In this document: positions 16,045 to 24,170 of the stretch, piece after piece | Layout: each line of letters opens with the position of its first letter | How positions within the stretch are numbered: position 1 is the first letter of the stretch | The notes under the pieces: generated by a model | The model's input: only the letters and a program-made list of their open reading frames with translations | The model's database searches: none | Told to the model about the DNA's origin: nothing | Program-made: the position numbers and the translations under genes | DNA from: Streptomyces sp. Sge12 | Lineage (GTDB): Bacteria > Actinomycetota > Actinomycetes > Streptomycetales > Streptomycetaceae | NCBI RefSeq assembly: GCF_002080455.1 | Contig: NZ_CP020555.1 | Location: 7,244,501 to 7,308,500, forward strand | DNA length: 64,000 nucleotides | Direction of reading: 5' to 3'

Positions 16045-17852
16045 CAGTGGCGCCCCCGTCCCGTGTCCGTGCGTCCGTCGGTGAGCCCGCCCGTGAGCCC
16101 ATGGGCCGGTCCGGCGGCGGGTCCGGCCGCGAGGCCGCCCGCCGTGTCCTCCACGCGCCCGGCCGCACCGATGTACCAGGTCCGGTGCGCCTGACCGGCG
16201 TACGGCGGGCTGAACCGGTGCAGTTGCGAGGCCAGTACCGGCGCCGGCACCGGATGCGGGCGCACGCCGTTGCGCCGTACCAGTTCCGCCTCCTCCACCA
16301 GCACCACGGCGTGGGTGACCAGCGCGTCGCGGCGCCGCGCGACCGAACCGGCCAGGCCGCGCTGCTGGTCGGTGAGCGAGGTGGCGTCCCACACCACCGT
16401 TCCGCCACGGGTGAGCGCCGCGTCGAGGCGGTCCAGCCCCTCGCTCAGCACCTCGGCGTTGGACCGCTGGTCGGCGCGGGAACCCCGGGCCTCGCGCAGC
16501 TCGTCCAGACTGATGTACGTGTCCACGCCGGGCAGTTCGCGGCCGAAGGTGCTCTTACCGCTGCCCGAGGGCCCGGACAGCTGCACCAGTCGGGGAAACG
16601 TTCCCTCGCGCCACTGCCACGTCGCCGCCACCGCCTCCTCCACCGCGGATCCGGAGATCCTGCCCTGCCCGAAGGCGCGCCTGGCCTCAGCCCAGCAGCG
16701 GTCGGCCGCGTCCGCCTCCAGCCCGGCCAGGGCCTCGCGCAGCCCGGTACGCAGCGGCTCCAGCGGATCGGGACCCAGCAGCCCGGCCTCCTCGGCGTAC
16801 AGCGCGGACCATTCCACGCACTCCCGCGCCTCGGAACCGTCCGCGAGCGCCCCGGCGAGCGCGTGCAGCACCCCGAGGTCGGCCGCGGCGGCCATGCGGA
16901 CCAGCCCGGCCCGCCGGTCGGCGTCGGGGAACGGCCGTTGCAGGTACGGATACAGGCCCACCAGGTCGGCGACCCGCCGCGCGAGACCCATCCCGACCGG
17001 GCCCGCCGCGAGCCGCGCCGCGGTCCGGGGCCGCGGCCGGCGGTGGAGCAGGCCGGCCAGCACACCGGCCAGCCGGTCCTCCCCGGTCCGCCCCGACGCG
17101 TCGATCCGGGCCGTGACCTCGGCGACCTCCGCCGCGTCGACGGGGTGAGCGGCCTCGCCGCCGTCGAGCCCGACGGCCGCGGACAGCCCCGCCGCATCGG
17201 CCTCCGCCCCCGAGCGCACCGCCCACAACGGGGCCGCGGGGCCCAGCCCGTTCGGTACGACCTGCGCGAACATCCAGTGCGTACCCGTCTGTACGTGACC
17301 GCCCCGCACCCATTTGGCGACGCACCCCGCGAACTCCTCGCGCGTGAAGCCGTCCGCCGTCCGTACGACGTACCCTTCCTGCCGCGCCGTGTCCAGCTTC
17401 AGCCGGCGCAGCGCGCGCTCGTCGAAGGTGCCGCGCCACAGCACACGCGGGGTGGGCACACCGAGGCCCCGCAGGAACCGTACGGTCCGGTCCCAGTCCA
17501 GACAGTGCTCCCCGTCCCACACCGAGAACCCGTAGAACCAGCTGTCCAGGCCCTCGTACGGGATCGAGTGCCGGGCGTACATGTTCTCTCCGCACACCCG
17601 CCAACCGGCGGGGATGCCGGCGCCGATCCGGCCCTGGAGGCCCTTGACCCACGCCCGTGAAGGGTGGTGCGCGGAGTCGAGGGACCGCGCGTGCAGGCCG
17701 TCCGCGTACAGGGTGGTGTTCTCCCCGTCGAGCTTCTCCGTCACCACGACCTCGCGCCCGGCCAGCCCCGCCAGTCCGACGGCCCGGACGTCGTCCGCGG
17801 ACGCCCCGGGAGACCAGGGCAGGTGCGGTGTACGGGGATAGTGGATGCGCAT
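16044..17852 (-). CDS. RNA ligase-polynucleotide kinase fusion
   Basis: A 602-residue bifunctional repair enzyme. The N-terminal half is an Rnl2-like RNA ligase: motif I VTEKLDGENT with catalytic Lys40, GEN (88-90), motif III WFYGFSVWDG, motif IV EGYVVR (159-164) and motif V VAKWVR with Lys180. A helical spacer (about 250-400) leads to a C-terminal P-loop kinase with GPSGSGKST (427-435), ISLDELR and VVWDATSL, matching Pnkp-type 5'-OH RNA kinases. Kinase plus ligase would rephosphorylate and join a broken RNA, for example a nuclease-cut tRNA. ATG 17852 has GGAG upstream; a longer frame to 17939 lacks support. The gene is first of a two-gene operon with the fusion protein, sharing one base at the junction. 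Confidence 0.9.
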   Translation of the reverse strand: MRIHYPRTPHLPWSPGASADDVRAVGLAGLAGREVVVTEKLDGENTTLYADGLHARSLDSAHHPSRAWVKGLQGRIGAGIPAGWRVCGENMYARHSIPYEGLDSWFYGFSVWDGEHCLDWDRTVRFLRGLGVPTPRVLWRGTFDERALRRLKLDTARQEGYVVRTADGFTREEFAGCVAKWVRGGHVQTGTHWMFAQVVPNGLGPAAPLWAVRSGAEADAAGLSAAVGLDGGEAAHPVDAAEVAEVTARIDASGRTGEDRLAGVLAGLLHRRPRPRTAARLAAGPVGMGLARRVADLVGLYPYLQRPFPDADRRAGLVRMAAAADLGVLHALAGALADGSEARECVEWSALYAEEAGLLGPDPLEPLRTGLREALAGLEADAADRCWAEARRAFGQGRISGSAVEEAVAATWQWREGTFPRLVQLSGPSGSGKSTFGRELPGVDTYISLDELREARGSRADQRSNAEVLSEGLDRLDAALTRGGTVVWDATSLTDQQRGLAGSVARRRDALVTHAVVLVEEAELVRRNGVRPHPVPAPVLASQLHRFSPPYAGQAHRTWYIGAAGRVEDTAGGLAAGPAAGPAHGLTGGLTDGRTDTGRGRH

Positions 17853-17980
17853 GATCCGCTCCTGCTCGACGTCGGGTGCCCCGTCACTGTAGGTAACCCG
17901 ACCGGACGCATCCACCCAATAAGCCCCGAACGACTCCACGACCGGCTACCGGAGTGGCCTCCCGGGCGCCCCCCGGCTGT

Positions 17981-18640
17981 TCAGTGGGCGACGGTGAACC
18001 GCCGCCCCGCGTGCGCGTCCCGCTCGATCTCGTCGACCAGGGCGACCGCGAAGTCCTCCGTCGAGATCCGGCTGCGGCCCTCCTCGTCGACGACCAGCCC
18101 GTCGAGCCCCAGCCGGTAGGTGCCCGTCCGCTCTCCCGGCGCGATCTGCGCGGCCGGGCTCAGGCAGGTCCAGCGCACCTCCTCCACCGGCACGGTCCGC
18201 AGGAAGTCCAGGGCGTCACCGTGGGCGTGCATCAGCGCCAGGACGGGGGCCGGAACACCGGCCTCGTCCCACACCAGCGGGCCACCGGGGGTCCGCAGCG
18301 AGCCCGCCCCGCCCACGACGACCACCCGCGGCGCGGGCGCGCCGGGGCCGAGCGAGCGCACCCCGCCGATCAGTGACCGTGCGGCCGTCACCAGGGCGGC
18401 GGGGTCCCCGGAGCCGGGACCGAAGGCGCTGACCACCACCTCGTGCCCGGCCACCGCCCCGGCCACCGACGCCGGGTCGAGGACGTCACCGCGCACCACC
18501 GTCGTGGCCCCGTCCGCGGGGGCCGGGAACTTCGCCGGATCGCGGACGACCGCCGTGACCTCGTGGCCGCGCCGGAGTGCTTCGTGGAGCACCCGGGTTC
18601 CGATGGTGCCGGTCGCGCCGAAGAGGGCGATCTTCGTCAT
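17981..18640 (-). CDS. NAD(P)-binding NmrA/atypical SDR-type reductase
   Basis: A 219-residue atypical short-chain dehydrogenase with the N-terminal cofactor loop GATGTIGTRV (residues 8-17). It continues with VTAVVRDPAKF and VVRGDVLDPASVAGAVAGHEVVVSAFGPG, the usual NmrA/flavin-reductase-like pattern. There is no YxxxK, as usual for this group. Members act as NAD(P)H-dependent reductases or redox sensors. The ATG at 18638-18640 has GGGAG upstream. It is separated by about 130 bp from the RNA-repair operon on the same strand and appears monocistronic. Confidence 0.88.
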   Translation of the reverse strand: MTKIALFGATGTIGTRVLHEALRRGHEVTAVVRDPAKFPAPADGATTVVRGDVLDPASVAGAVAGHEVVVSAFGPGSGDPAALVTAARSLIGGVRSLGPGAPAPRVVVVGGAGSLRTPGGPLVWDEAGVPAPVLALMHAHGDALDFLRTVPVEEVRWTCLSPAAQIAPGERTGTYRLGLDGLVVDEEGRSRISTEDFAVALVDEIERDAHAGRRFTVAH

Positions 18641-18761
18641 GGCGACTCCCTGGGGGTGGAGGGCTGTCCGGGGCTCCGGTCGGGCCCCGCCCGGCCCATC
18701 CAAGCGAACCGGCCCGCCGCCCCCCGGGAAGCCGGGCCGGGGCCGCGGCCGCTCGGATGAG

Positions 18762-18800
18762 CCGGGCCCGTACCGGCGATGATCCGGGCCCGTACCGGCG
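18762..18800. repeat. Two-copy 17-bp direct repeat
   Basis: CCGGGCCCGTACCGGCG occurs at 18762-18778 and 18784-18800 (period 22 bp) in the intergenic region between the NmrA-like gene and the SMI1/KNR4 gene. It is probably a small local duplication. Confidence 0.6.
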
Positions 18801-18846
18801 CCCGTGCGCGCCCCCGCAGTGCTCGGCCCCGTCCCCCGGGGAGTGC

Positions 18847-20355
18847 TCAGCCCCGGACCGGTACCGCGGCCGCCAGCTGACCGGCCGCCGCGAAGTGCAG
18901 CCGTTCCAGTCGGGCCGCGTACGGCCAGCCGGCCGCCCGGTAGAAGCACAGGTCGCTCGGGATCGGCACGGCCCGCAGGTCCGCCGCGTGCGTCCCGTCC
19001 GGCAGTTCGGTGGCCGCCGCGAGCAGCGGGTCCGCCGAGCCGGCCCACTCGCCGACCGGGGCGGGCCGCGGCCAGGGCTCTCCGGTGTTGGGGAACAGCC
19101 ACCGGGTGTCCCGTGCCATCCGCGCGGCGAAGTCCGGGCCCGCCGCGGCCCGCCGGGCGAGCCGCGCGAGGGTCAGCAGCAGGTCCGCCAGGGATTCGGC
19201 GAGCAGGGCCAACTCCGGGTACTCCCGCAGTTTTGCGCCGTCCCCGGGTACGGAGACGACGTACCCCCACTGCCCCGTCGCCGGGTCGATACGGATCTGG
19301 GCGAGGGCATGGCTGCGGCCGTTCCCGTTACCGATCCGGGCGAGCGGCCAGTAGGCGCCGTCGCCGCCCAGCATGCGGTGCAGCTCCGGGTCCACCGCAT
19401 GCTCGGGAGCCCCGGGCAGCAGCCGCAGCGCCGGCAGTCCCGCGATCGCCACTCCGCCGATCTCCCGGAGCACGGTCCGGACGTCCTCGGGGACCGGCAC
19501 GGCCCAGCCGTCGACGACGGAGTCGGCGCAACCCGCCTCGAGGACGACGTGGTCGGGGAACTCGGCTGCCAGCGACCGCAGTTCGGTCACCGCCCGCCGA
19601 GCGGCGTCGGCCGGCACCCGGTGGCGGCGCACCGCCCGGCCGAGGAAGTCCCCGCTGACCACGCTGCGCAGCAACAGGGCCCGGCCGTCACCGACGATCT
19701 GGAACTGGACCTCGCTGCTTCCGGTGTCGGCCGTGTTGTGGAAGGTGGAGAAGTACGGCTCCCAGTCCACGGAGCACGGATAGCCCGGCAGGCCGTGCAG
19801 GTCGACGAGATCGGTCAGTGAGTCGCCGCGGCCGACGAGCGCGGCGAGTTCGTCCCCGCCGTCCCGGGCGACCGCGGCCCGCTCGGCCAGTTCGACGGTG
19901 GAGGCGGCCGGTACGGAGAACCTTCCCCTCGGCCGGTCCGGCACCCCGTCGGCGAGCCGCTCGGCGAACCCGGCCAGCCAGGCGGTGAAGTCCGGTGCCT
20001 CGACGGTGACATCCGGGTCCGCGCCCCACGGGTTGACGGCCACGACCGGCCCCCACCGGGCGCCGCCGACGCCGACGATCAGTGAGCCCTCGCCGAAGTC
20101 CGTTTCCCCCAGGGTCCAGCAGCCGTCCGTGAAGGTCTCCCGGCCGCGCGGCCCGAAGTGGTACTCGTGGTCCTCGGTCTCCAGGCCGCCGATCTCCCGC
20201 AGGACGACCCGGACCTCCTCCGGTACCGCGACGGCCCAGCCGTCCAACTCCGCGTCCGTGAAGCCCTCGAACAGCTCCAGCTCGTCCGGCCGCTCCTGCG
20301 CCAGCTCCCTCAGCGCCCGCACGGCTTCCGCCGCCTGCGGCCCCGCGTCGTACAT
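18847..20355 (-). CDS. Tandem SMI1/KNR4-like (SUKH) protein
   Basis: A 502-residue protein containing two related SMI1/KNR4-type halves. The first opens with LDGWAVAVPEEVRVVLREIGG (about residues 35-56). The second repeats it as VDGWAVPVPEDVRTVLREIGG (about residues 280-301), and each is followed by an NPWGADPD- or GQWGYVVSVPGDG-type turn. SUKH domains in bacteria often neutralise secreted or contact-dependent toxins by direct binding, but no toxin gene lies beside this one. The ATG at 20353-20355 has GGGGAG upstream. No signal or membrane segment, so cytosolic. It could be an orphan immunity protein or a housekeeping SUKH protein. Confidence 0.75.
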   Translation of the reverse strand: MYDAGPQAAEAVRALRELAQERPDELELFEGFTDAELDGWAVAVPEEVRVVLREIGGLETEDHEYHFGPRGRETFTDGCWTLGETDFGEGSLIVGVGGARWGPVVAVNPWGADPDVTVEAPDFTAWLAGFAERLADGVPDRPRGRFSVPAASTVELAERAAVARDGGDELAALVGRGDSLTDLVDLHGLPGYPCSVDWEPYFSTFHNTADTGSSEVQFQIVGDGRALLLRSVVSGDFLGRAVRRHRVPADAARRAVTELRSLAAEFPDHVVLEAGCADSVVDGWAVPVPEDVRTVLREIGGVAIAGLPALRLLPGAPEHAVDPELHRMLGGDGAYWPLARIGNGNGRSHALAQIRIDPATGQWGYVVSVPGDGAKLREYPELALLAESLADLLLTLARLARRAAAGPDFAARMARDTRWLFPNTGEPWPRPAPVGEWAGSADPLLAAATELPDGTHAADLRAVPIPSDLCFYRAAGWPYAARLERLHFAAAGQLAAAVPVRG

Positions 20356-20415
20356 GTACGTGACTCCCCGTCTCGTCCGCTCTGCGGCTCCGAGGGTATC
20401 CCCGGGGTGCCCCGT

Positions 20416-20895
20416 TCAGCGGCAAAGGGCCACGATCGCCGGGGAAACGGTGCCCTCGGCGGCCGCGCACAGGGCGGCCATGTCGAACGAACGCTGCGGC
20501 GCGGGCCTCGGTGCGGCCGCGGTCGGCGGTCGCTTGCGGGGATGGGCCGGGGCCGCGGGCTTCGCCCGTTGCGCGGGCCGGCGCTGCCGCGGGGGCTTCG
20601 CCTCGACCCGCCGCGGCCGGCGCGGCCGCTCGGCTGCATCCGGGACCGACGCGGCCGCGGGAACGGGTACGGGTACGGGCGCGGGTACGGGCGCCGCCTC
20701 CGGCGACTGGGGCGCGGCCGATTCCGGCAGCAGGCCCAACGGCAGGGCCAGGGGCGTCGGTTGCCGCACCTGCGCAGGGTCCGCGACGGGCGCCGGCCGC
20801 GGTGGGGTGGGCGGAGCAGCCGGACGCACCGTCACACACCCGGTGGCCAGCACGAGCGCGGCAAGGGTCAGGGGCAGGGCCCGGCGCAGCTGCAT
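20416..20895 (-). CDS. Proline-rich lipoprotein, paralogue of the one at 4829
   Basis: A 159-residue predicted lipoprotein with signal peptide MQLRRALPLTLAALVLATGC (lipid cysteine at 20). It has a disordered spacer of Pro, Ala and Arg including PTPLALPLGLLP and a PVPVPVPAA run, then AHPRKRP and a short C-terminal block MAALCAAAEGTVSPAIVALC with two cysteines. The signal peptide, PTPLALPLG, HPR-R/K-P and CAAAEGTV-P-IV-LC blocks match the protein at 4829-5266, and even the DNA around the start (GGATGCAG preceded by GGTGG or GGTCG) is alike. It lies in the same orientation between the SUKH gene and the acyltransferase. Function unknown. Confidence 0.75.
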   Translation of the reverse strand: MQLRRALPLTLAALVLATGCVTVRPAAPPTPPRPAPVADPAQVRQPTPLALPLGLLPESAAPQSPEAAPVPAPVPVPVPAAASVPDAAERPRRPRRVEAKPPRQRRPAQRAKPAAPAHPRKRPPTAAAPRPAPQRSFDMAALCAAAEGTVSPAIVALCR

Positions 20896-20963
20896 CCGCC
20901 CACCCTGCCGCACCGGGGCCACGCGAGCCGAACCCGTCACACAGATGGGTGACAAGGGCGCCC

Positions 20964-22181
20964 TCAGGCCCGGATTCGCCCCTGCGCGGCCAGTCTGAGC
21001 ACGTGCTCCACCGGCCCGCGGCGCAGCGGGCTGTCGGCCCAGACCCGCTGCCAGCCCCAGGTCAGGGCCAGTGCCGCGGAGCTGAAGGCGATCCAGGCGG
21101 ACCAGGACGCGGCGCCGTGCGCCGGACCGGCCAGCACCAGCGCGTGGACGACGTACGCGCTCAGCGCCATCGCCCCGAGCAGGGTGAGCGGCCGCAGCAG
21201 GCGGGCGCCCACCCCGTGCCGCGCGGCGAGCGCGCACAGGCCGATGAGGGCGCAGCCCACCCCCGCGTTGCCCAGCGTCTCCAGGGGGGTCTGGCTGTAC
21301 GGGTCGGCCACCAGCAGCCAGACCCAGGAGGTACTGGGCACGGCTCCGTACTGACCCTGCAGCACCTCCTGCACGGGATCGGCCGCGGCCATGGCCTGCG
21401 GGTGGTGCACGGCGATCGACTCCAGCAGCCGCTGCCGGGCGCCGAACACATGGCTCGCCAGCCAGGCGGAGCCGTACCCGGCGAGGGCGGCCGCCGTGCC
21501 CCAGACCGCCATCCGCAGGGCCACCGTCCCCACCCGCACGTCGCACAGCCGGGCGAGGGCCATCCCGGCCAGCACGTACGGGAAGTAGGTGGCGAGCGGG
21601 TACGCCCCGGTGAGCAGCAGTTCCAGCAGCACCGCGCCCAGTCCCGGCCAGCTCGTCAGATCGGCGGCCTCGGGGACCAGCCCGCGCCCGGAGGACTCGT
21701 ACCCGAACACCGGACCCAGCAGGAACGACAGCAGCGGGCCCGCCACCACCGAGACACCCGCCACGGCGGTGAGCACCGGGGTGGACAGCCGGGTGAAGGG
21801 CTCGGCCGCCAGGAAGTACACGGCGAAGAAGGCCAGGATGACCAGGATCCCGGGCCACAACGAGGCCAGCCCCAGGCCGAGTACGGCCAGCACCGCACAG
21901 CGGATCAGCAGGGGACGCCAGCGGCGCGCCCAGCCCTCGGGCCGCCGGGCGGGGTCCTGCCCCCGCTGGGCCAGGACCAGTGAGAAACCGGCGAGCAGGG
22001 TGAACAGGGCCGGGGCGCGCCCGTCGGCCGCGACGAGGAGGTAGCCGGCGCCCTCGGGCTCCGGGCCGGGGCCGACGTGCACGGCGAACATGCCGAGGAC
22101 GGCCAGGCCGCGTACGGCATCGACGCCGGCGAGCCGGCCGGACCCGCCGGCCGGACTTTCCGTGCCGCCGCCGCCTGTCAC
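20964..22181 (-). CDS. DUF418/heparan acetyltransferase-like membrane protein
   Basis: A 405-residue integral membrane protein with about ten hydrophobic helices. It opens with LAGVDAVRGLAVLGMFAVHVG, the characteristic start (D-x-x-R-G-x-A-x-x-G-M) of DUF418/DUF1624-type membrane acyltransferases, and closes with ALALTWGWQRVWADSPLRRGPVEHVLR, the usual DUF418 ending. Such proteins probably move acyl groups across the membrane to a glycan, but few are characterised. The GTG start at 22181 overlaps the stop of the VanW gene as GTGA, so it is translated by coupling from it and both proteins likely act on the envelope. Confidence 0.85.
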   Translation of the reverse strand: MTGGGGTESPAGGSGRLAGVDAVRGLAVLGMFAVHVGPGPEPEGAGYLLVAADGRAPALFTLLAGFSLVLAQRGQDPARRPEGWARRWRPLLIRCAVLAVLGLGLASLWPGILVILAFFAVYFLAAEPFTRLSTPVLTAVAGVSVVAGPLLSFLLGPVFGYESSGRGLVPEAADLTSWPGLGAVLLELLLTGAYPLATYFPYVLAGMALARLCDVRVGTVALRMAVWGTAAALAGYGSAWLASHVFGARQRLLESIAVHHPQAMAAADPVQEVLQGQYGAVPSTSWVWLLVADPYSQTPLETLGNAGVGCALIGLCALAARHGVGARLLRPLTLLGAMALSAYVVHALVLAGPAHGAASWSAWIAFSSAALALTWGWQRVWADSPLRRGPVEHVLRLAAQGRIRA

Positions 22182-23929
22182 GCGCCGCACGTCACATGGT
22201 CGCGCGGGGTGTAACGGGTCTTCATCGTCTCCCGTTTGACCTCCTTGCCGCCCTGCACGAACACGCGGTCGACCGCCACGTCGAAGCCCTCCAGCGGGGA
22301 CTGGGGCTCGCACTTCGCTCCGCTGCCCGTGCGGGTGGCCGGCTGCTTGATGTTGGTCCGCGGGCCCTGGTTCGCGCGTATCTCCTCGTACTTCTTCGTG
22401 CCGAGGAAGGTGATGGTGATGGAGGTGTCCGTGGCCTCGGCCTGGATGTAGAGGGCCTTGCCCGAGTCGTTGGCGAAGCGCAGGTCGAGGCTGCCCCAGG
22501 CCACGGTCGCCTCGCGGCCCTCGGGGTACCGCTCGATGTAGAAGGAGTGTGCGCCGTACTCGACGGGTTTGACGCCCGCGAAGAACATGGCGTTGAAGAC
22601 GGTGGTCGCGACGGCCGAGACCCCGCCGCCCGCGGCCTTCTCGTACTGGCCGTTGTTGATGATCAGGCCGTCGACGAAGCCGTTCTCCTTCGTGCGTTCG
22701 CCGACGGTCCGGTTGAAGCTCCAGGTCTCGTCGGGCAGGACCAGCGAGCCGTTGATGAGCTCGGCGGCCCGCCCGATGTTGGTCGTGCGGTACGCGGCCG
22801 GTTCGAACCGGACCGTGAAGGAGGACACCTTCTCCTTGATCCCGAGCTGTTCGACGGTGTCCTTGGAGAGCCGGGGCGCGGCGGCCTCGGTGGCGACCCC
22901 GCCGGTGCGGGCGGCCGCACCCGTACCGGTCAGCAGTGGCAGCACCGCCGTGCTCAGGGCCTTCTCGGTGACCTGCCGGCCGGCCCTGCCCTCCTCGGCG
23001 ACGGTGACCCGGCCCGCGGCGTCGAGGCGCAGCCGGGCCTCGGCGGGGCCCGGGACGGCCTGCCGCAGCGGGCCGGCGAGGGCCGGGTCGGCGAGCAGGG
23101 CCTTGGCGTCGAGGTTCGGGGCGAGGCGGCCCGCGCCGTCGTCCCGCAGGCTCAGGTGCTTGGACAGGACGGTGGGGGAGAGGGATATGTTCCGCCCGGC
23201 GACCGCGAGGGTGACGGGGGCGGACATCGCCGGTTCGGCGAACTCCTTCAGGGCCCGGTCGGTCTCCTGCCTGCCCACCTTCGGCTCGGTCCGCCGAACG
23301 GGCAGGGTGAGGGGGTCGGTTGCGGTGCGCGGGTATCCGTCGCGCAGGGCGTCCAGCGAGCCGTCCACGTCGAGGGCGATGCCCGTGACCGGTGTGACCG
23401 CCTTGGCCTTGCCCTTCTCGAAGGCGACCGAGCCCTCCCCGGCCGCGACCCCGGTCTTCTTCCCCAGTCCGTCCAGTGCGCCGCGGGCCGTCTTCTCGTC
23501 GAGGCGGACGACCGGGGCCAGCTCGGGATCGCCGGAGGCGAAGAGCCGGCCGATCACGGTCAGCGGGCCGGAGCCGGTGCGCGCGGCCCGGCCGGCGGTG
23601 GCGGCGCTGTCCACGGACAGCCCGAGCGCTCCCGGTTCGGCCTGCTCGGTGCGCTCGCCGATGCGCAGCGCGACCGGGGCCGCGGCGGCCGGGCCGAGTT
23701 CCCGGTCCAGGGTCCGCCGGGCCTCGTCCCGGCTCATCCCGCCTATGGAGACGCCGCGCACCTTCGTCCCCTCGGGGACGTCCTCGCCGGCCAGGAGCAG
23801 CCCGGCGGCGTACAGCCCGCCGAAGCCGACGGCCGCGGCGCCCGCGGCCGCACCGGCGAGGGACTTCGCGCTCCACCTCCTTCCGGATTCCGCCGGGGTG
23901 CCGGTGGCCGTGGGGGAGGCGCGTCGCAT
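22178..23929 (-). CDS. VanW-family membrane-anchored protein
   Basis: A 583-residue protein with an N-terminal transmembrane anchor (about residues 24-48, LAGAAAGAAAVGFGGLYAAGLLL). It has repeated extracellular modules of the PG_binding_4 (YoaR) type (GVSIGGMSRDEARRTLDREL) and, in the last 200 residues, a VanW domain (SSFTVRF, GRAAELINGSLVLPDETWSF, GGVSAVATTVFNAMFFAGV). VanW/YoaR proteins occur widely in Gram-positives and are thought to bind or modify peptidoglycan; despite the name there are no vancomycin-resistance ligase genes nearby. The ATG at 23929 starts the operon and the DUF418 acyltransferase follows with a 4-base overlap. Confidence 0.9.
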   Translation of the reverse strand: MRRASPTATGTPAESGRRWSAKSLAGAAAGAAAVGFGGLYAAGLLLAGEDVPEGTKVRGVSIGGMSRDEARRTLDRELGPAAAAPVALRIGERTEQAEPGALGLSVDSAATAGRAARTGSGPLTVIGRLFASGDPELAPVVRLDEKTARGALDGLGKKTGVAAGEGSVAFEKGKAKAVTPVTGIALDVDGSLDALRDGYPRTATDPLTLPVRRTEPKVGRQETDRALKEFAEPAMSAPVTLAVAGRNISLSPTVLSKHLSLRDDGAGRLAPNLDAKALLADPALAGPLRQAVPGPAEARLRLDAAGRVTVAEEGRAGRQVTEKALSTAVLPLLTGTGAAARTGGVATEAAAPRLSKDTVEQLGIKEKVSSFTVRFEPAAYRTTNIGRAAELINGSLVLPDETWSFNRTVGERTKENGFVDGLIINNGQYEKAAGGGVSAVATTVFNAMFFAGVKPVEYGAHSFYIERYPEGREATVAWGSLDLRFANDSGKALYIQAEATDTSITITFLGTKKYEEIRANQGPRTNIKQPATRTGSGAKCEPQSPLEGFDVAVDRVFVQGGKEVKRETMKTRYTPRDHVTCGA

Positions 23930-24038
23930 GTGTGGGTCTCTCCTCGGTGCGCGCGGGGGCGTGAAAAGTGGTCGGACCGGCGGTTTTCATGCCGCCAGTC
24001 CGCATCCGGAACGTACCAGGGAGTACATAACCAAGTAA

Positions 24039-24056
24039 TAAGGAGGTATAGGGGTG
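24039..24056 (+). promoter_or_regulatory. Strong Shine-Dalgarno with GTG in an AT-rich patch
   Basis: TAAGGAGGT (24039-24047) lies 6-7 bases before a GTG at 24054 that is in frame with the Nudix gene. The patch about 24018-24060 is unusually AT-rich and lies between divergent genes. Either translation of the Nudix protein starts here with a 39-residue basic extension, or a short leader peptide is made. Confidence 0.45.
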
Positions 24057-24170
24057 GCAAAGCGATGGGGTTCGGTCCGGGTTCGGTCCGGGCGGGCGCG
24101 GCGCCGTAACCCCGGGGCCGCACCCGCTGTTGCACAGACCGGCGGGTCCACCCACGGTGAACGGAGTCCG

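Noticed and set aside
22178..23929. Vancomycin-resistance cluster, suggested by the VanW protein
   Set aside because: No vanH, vanA or vanX ligase or dipeptidase lies near; VanW/YoaR proteins are widespread outside resistance clusters.
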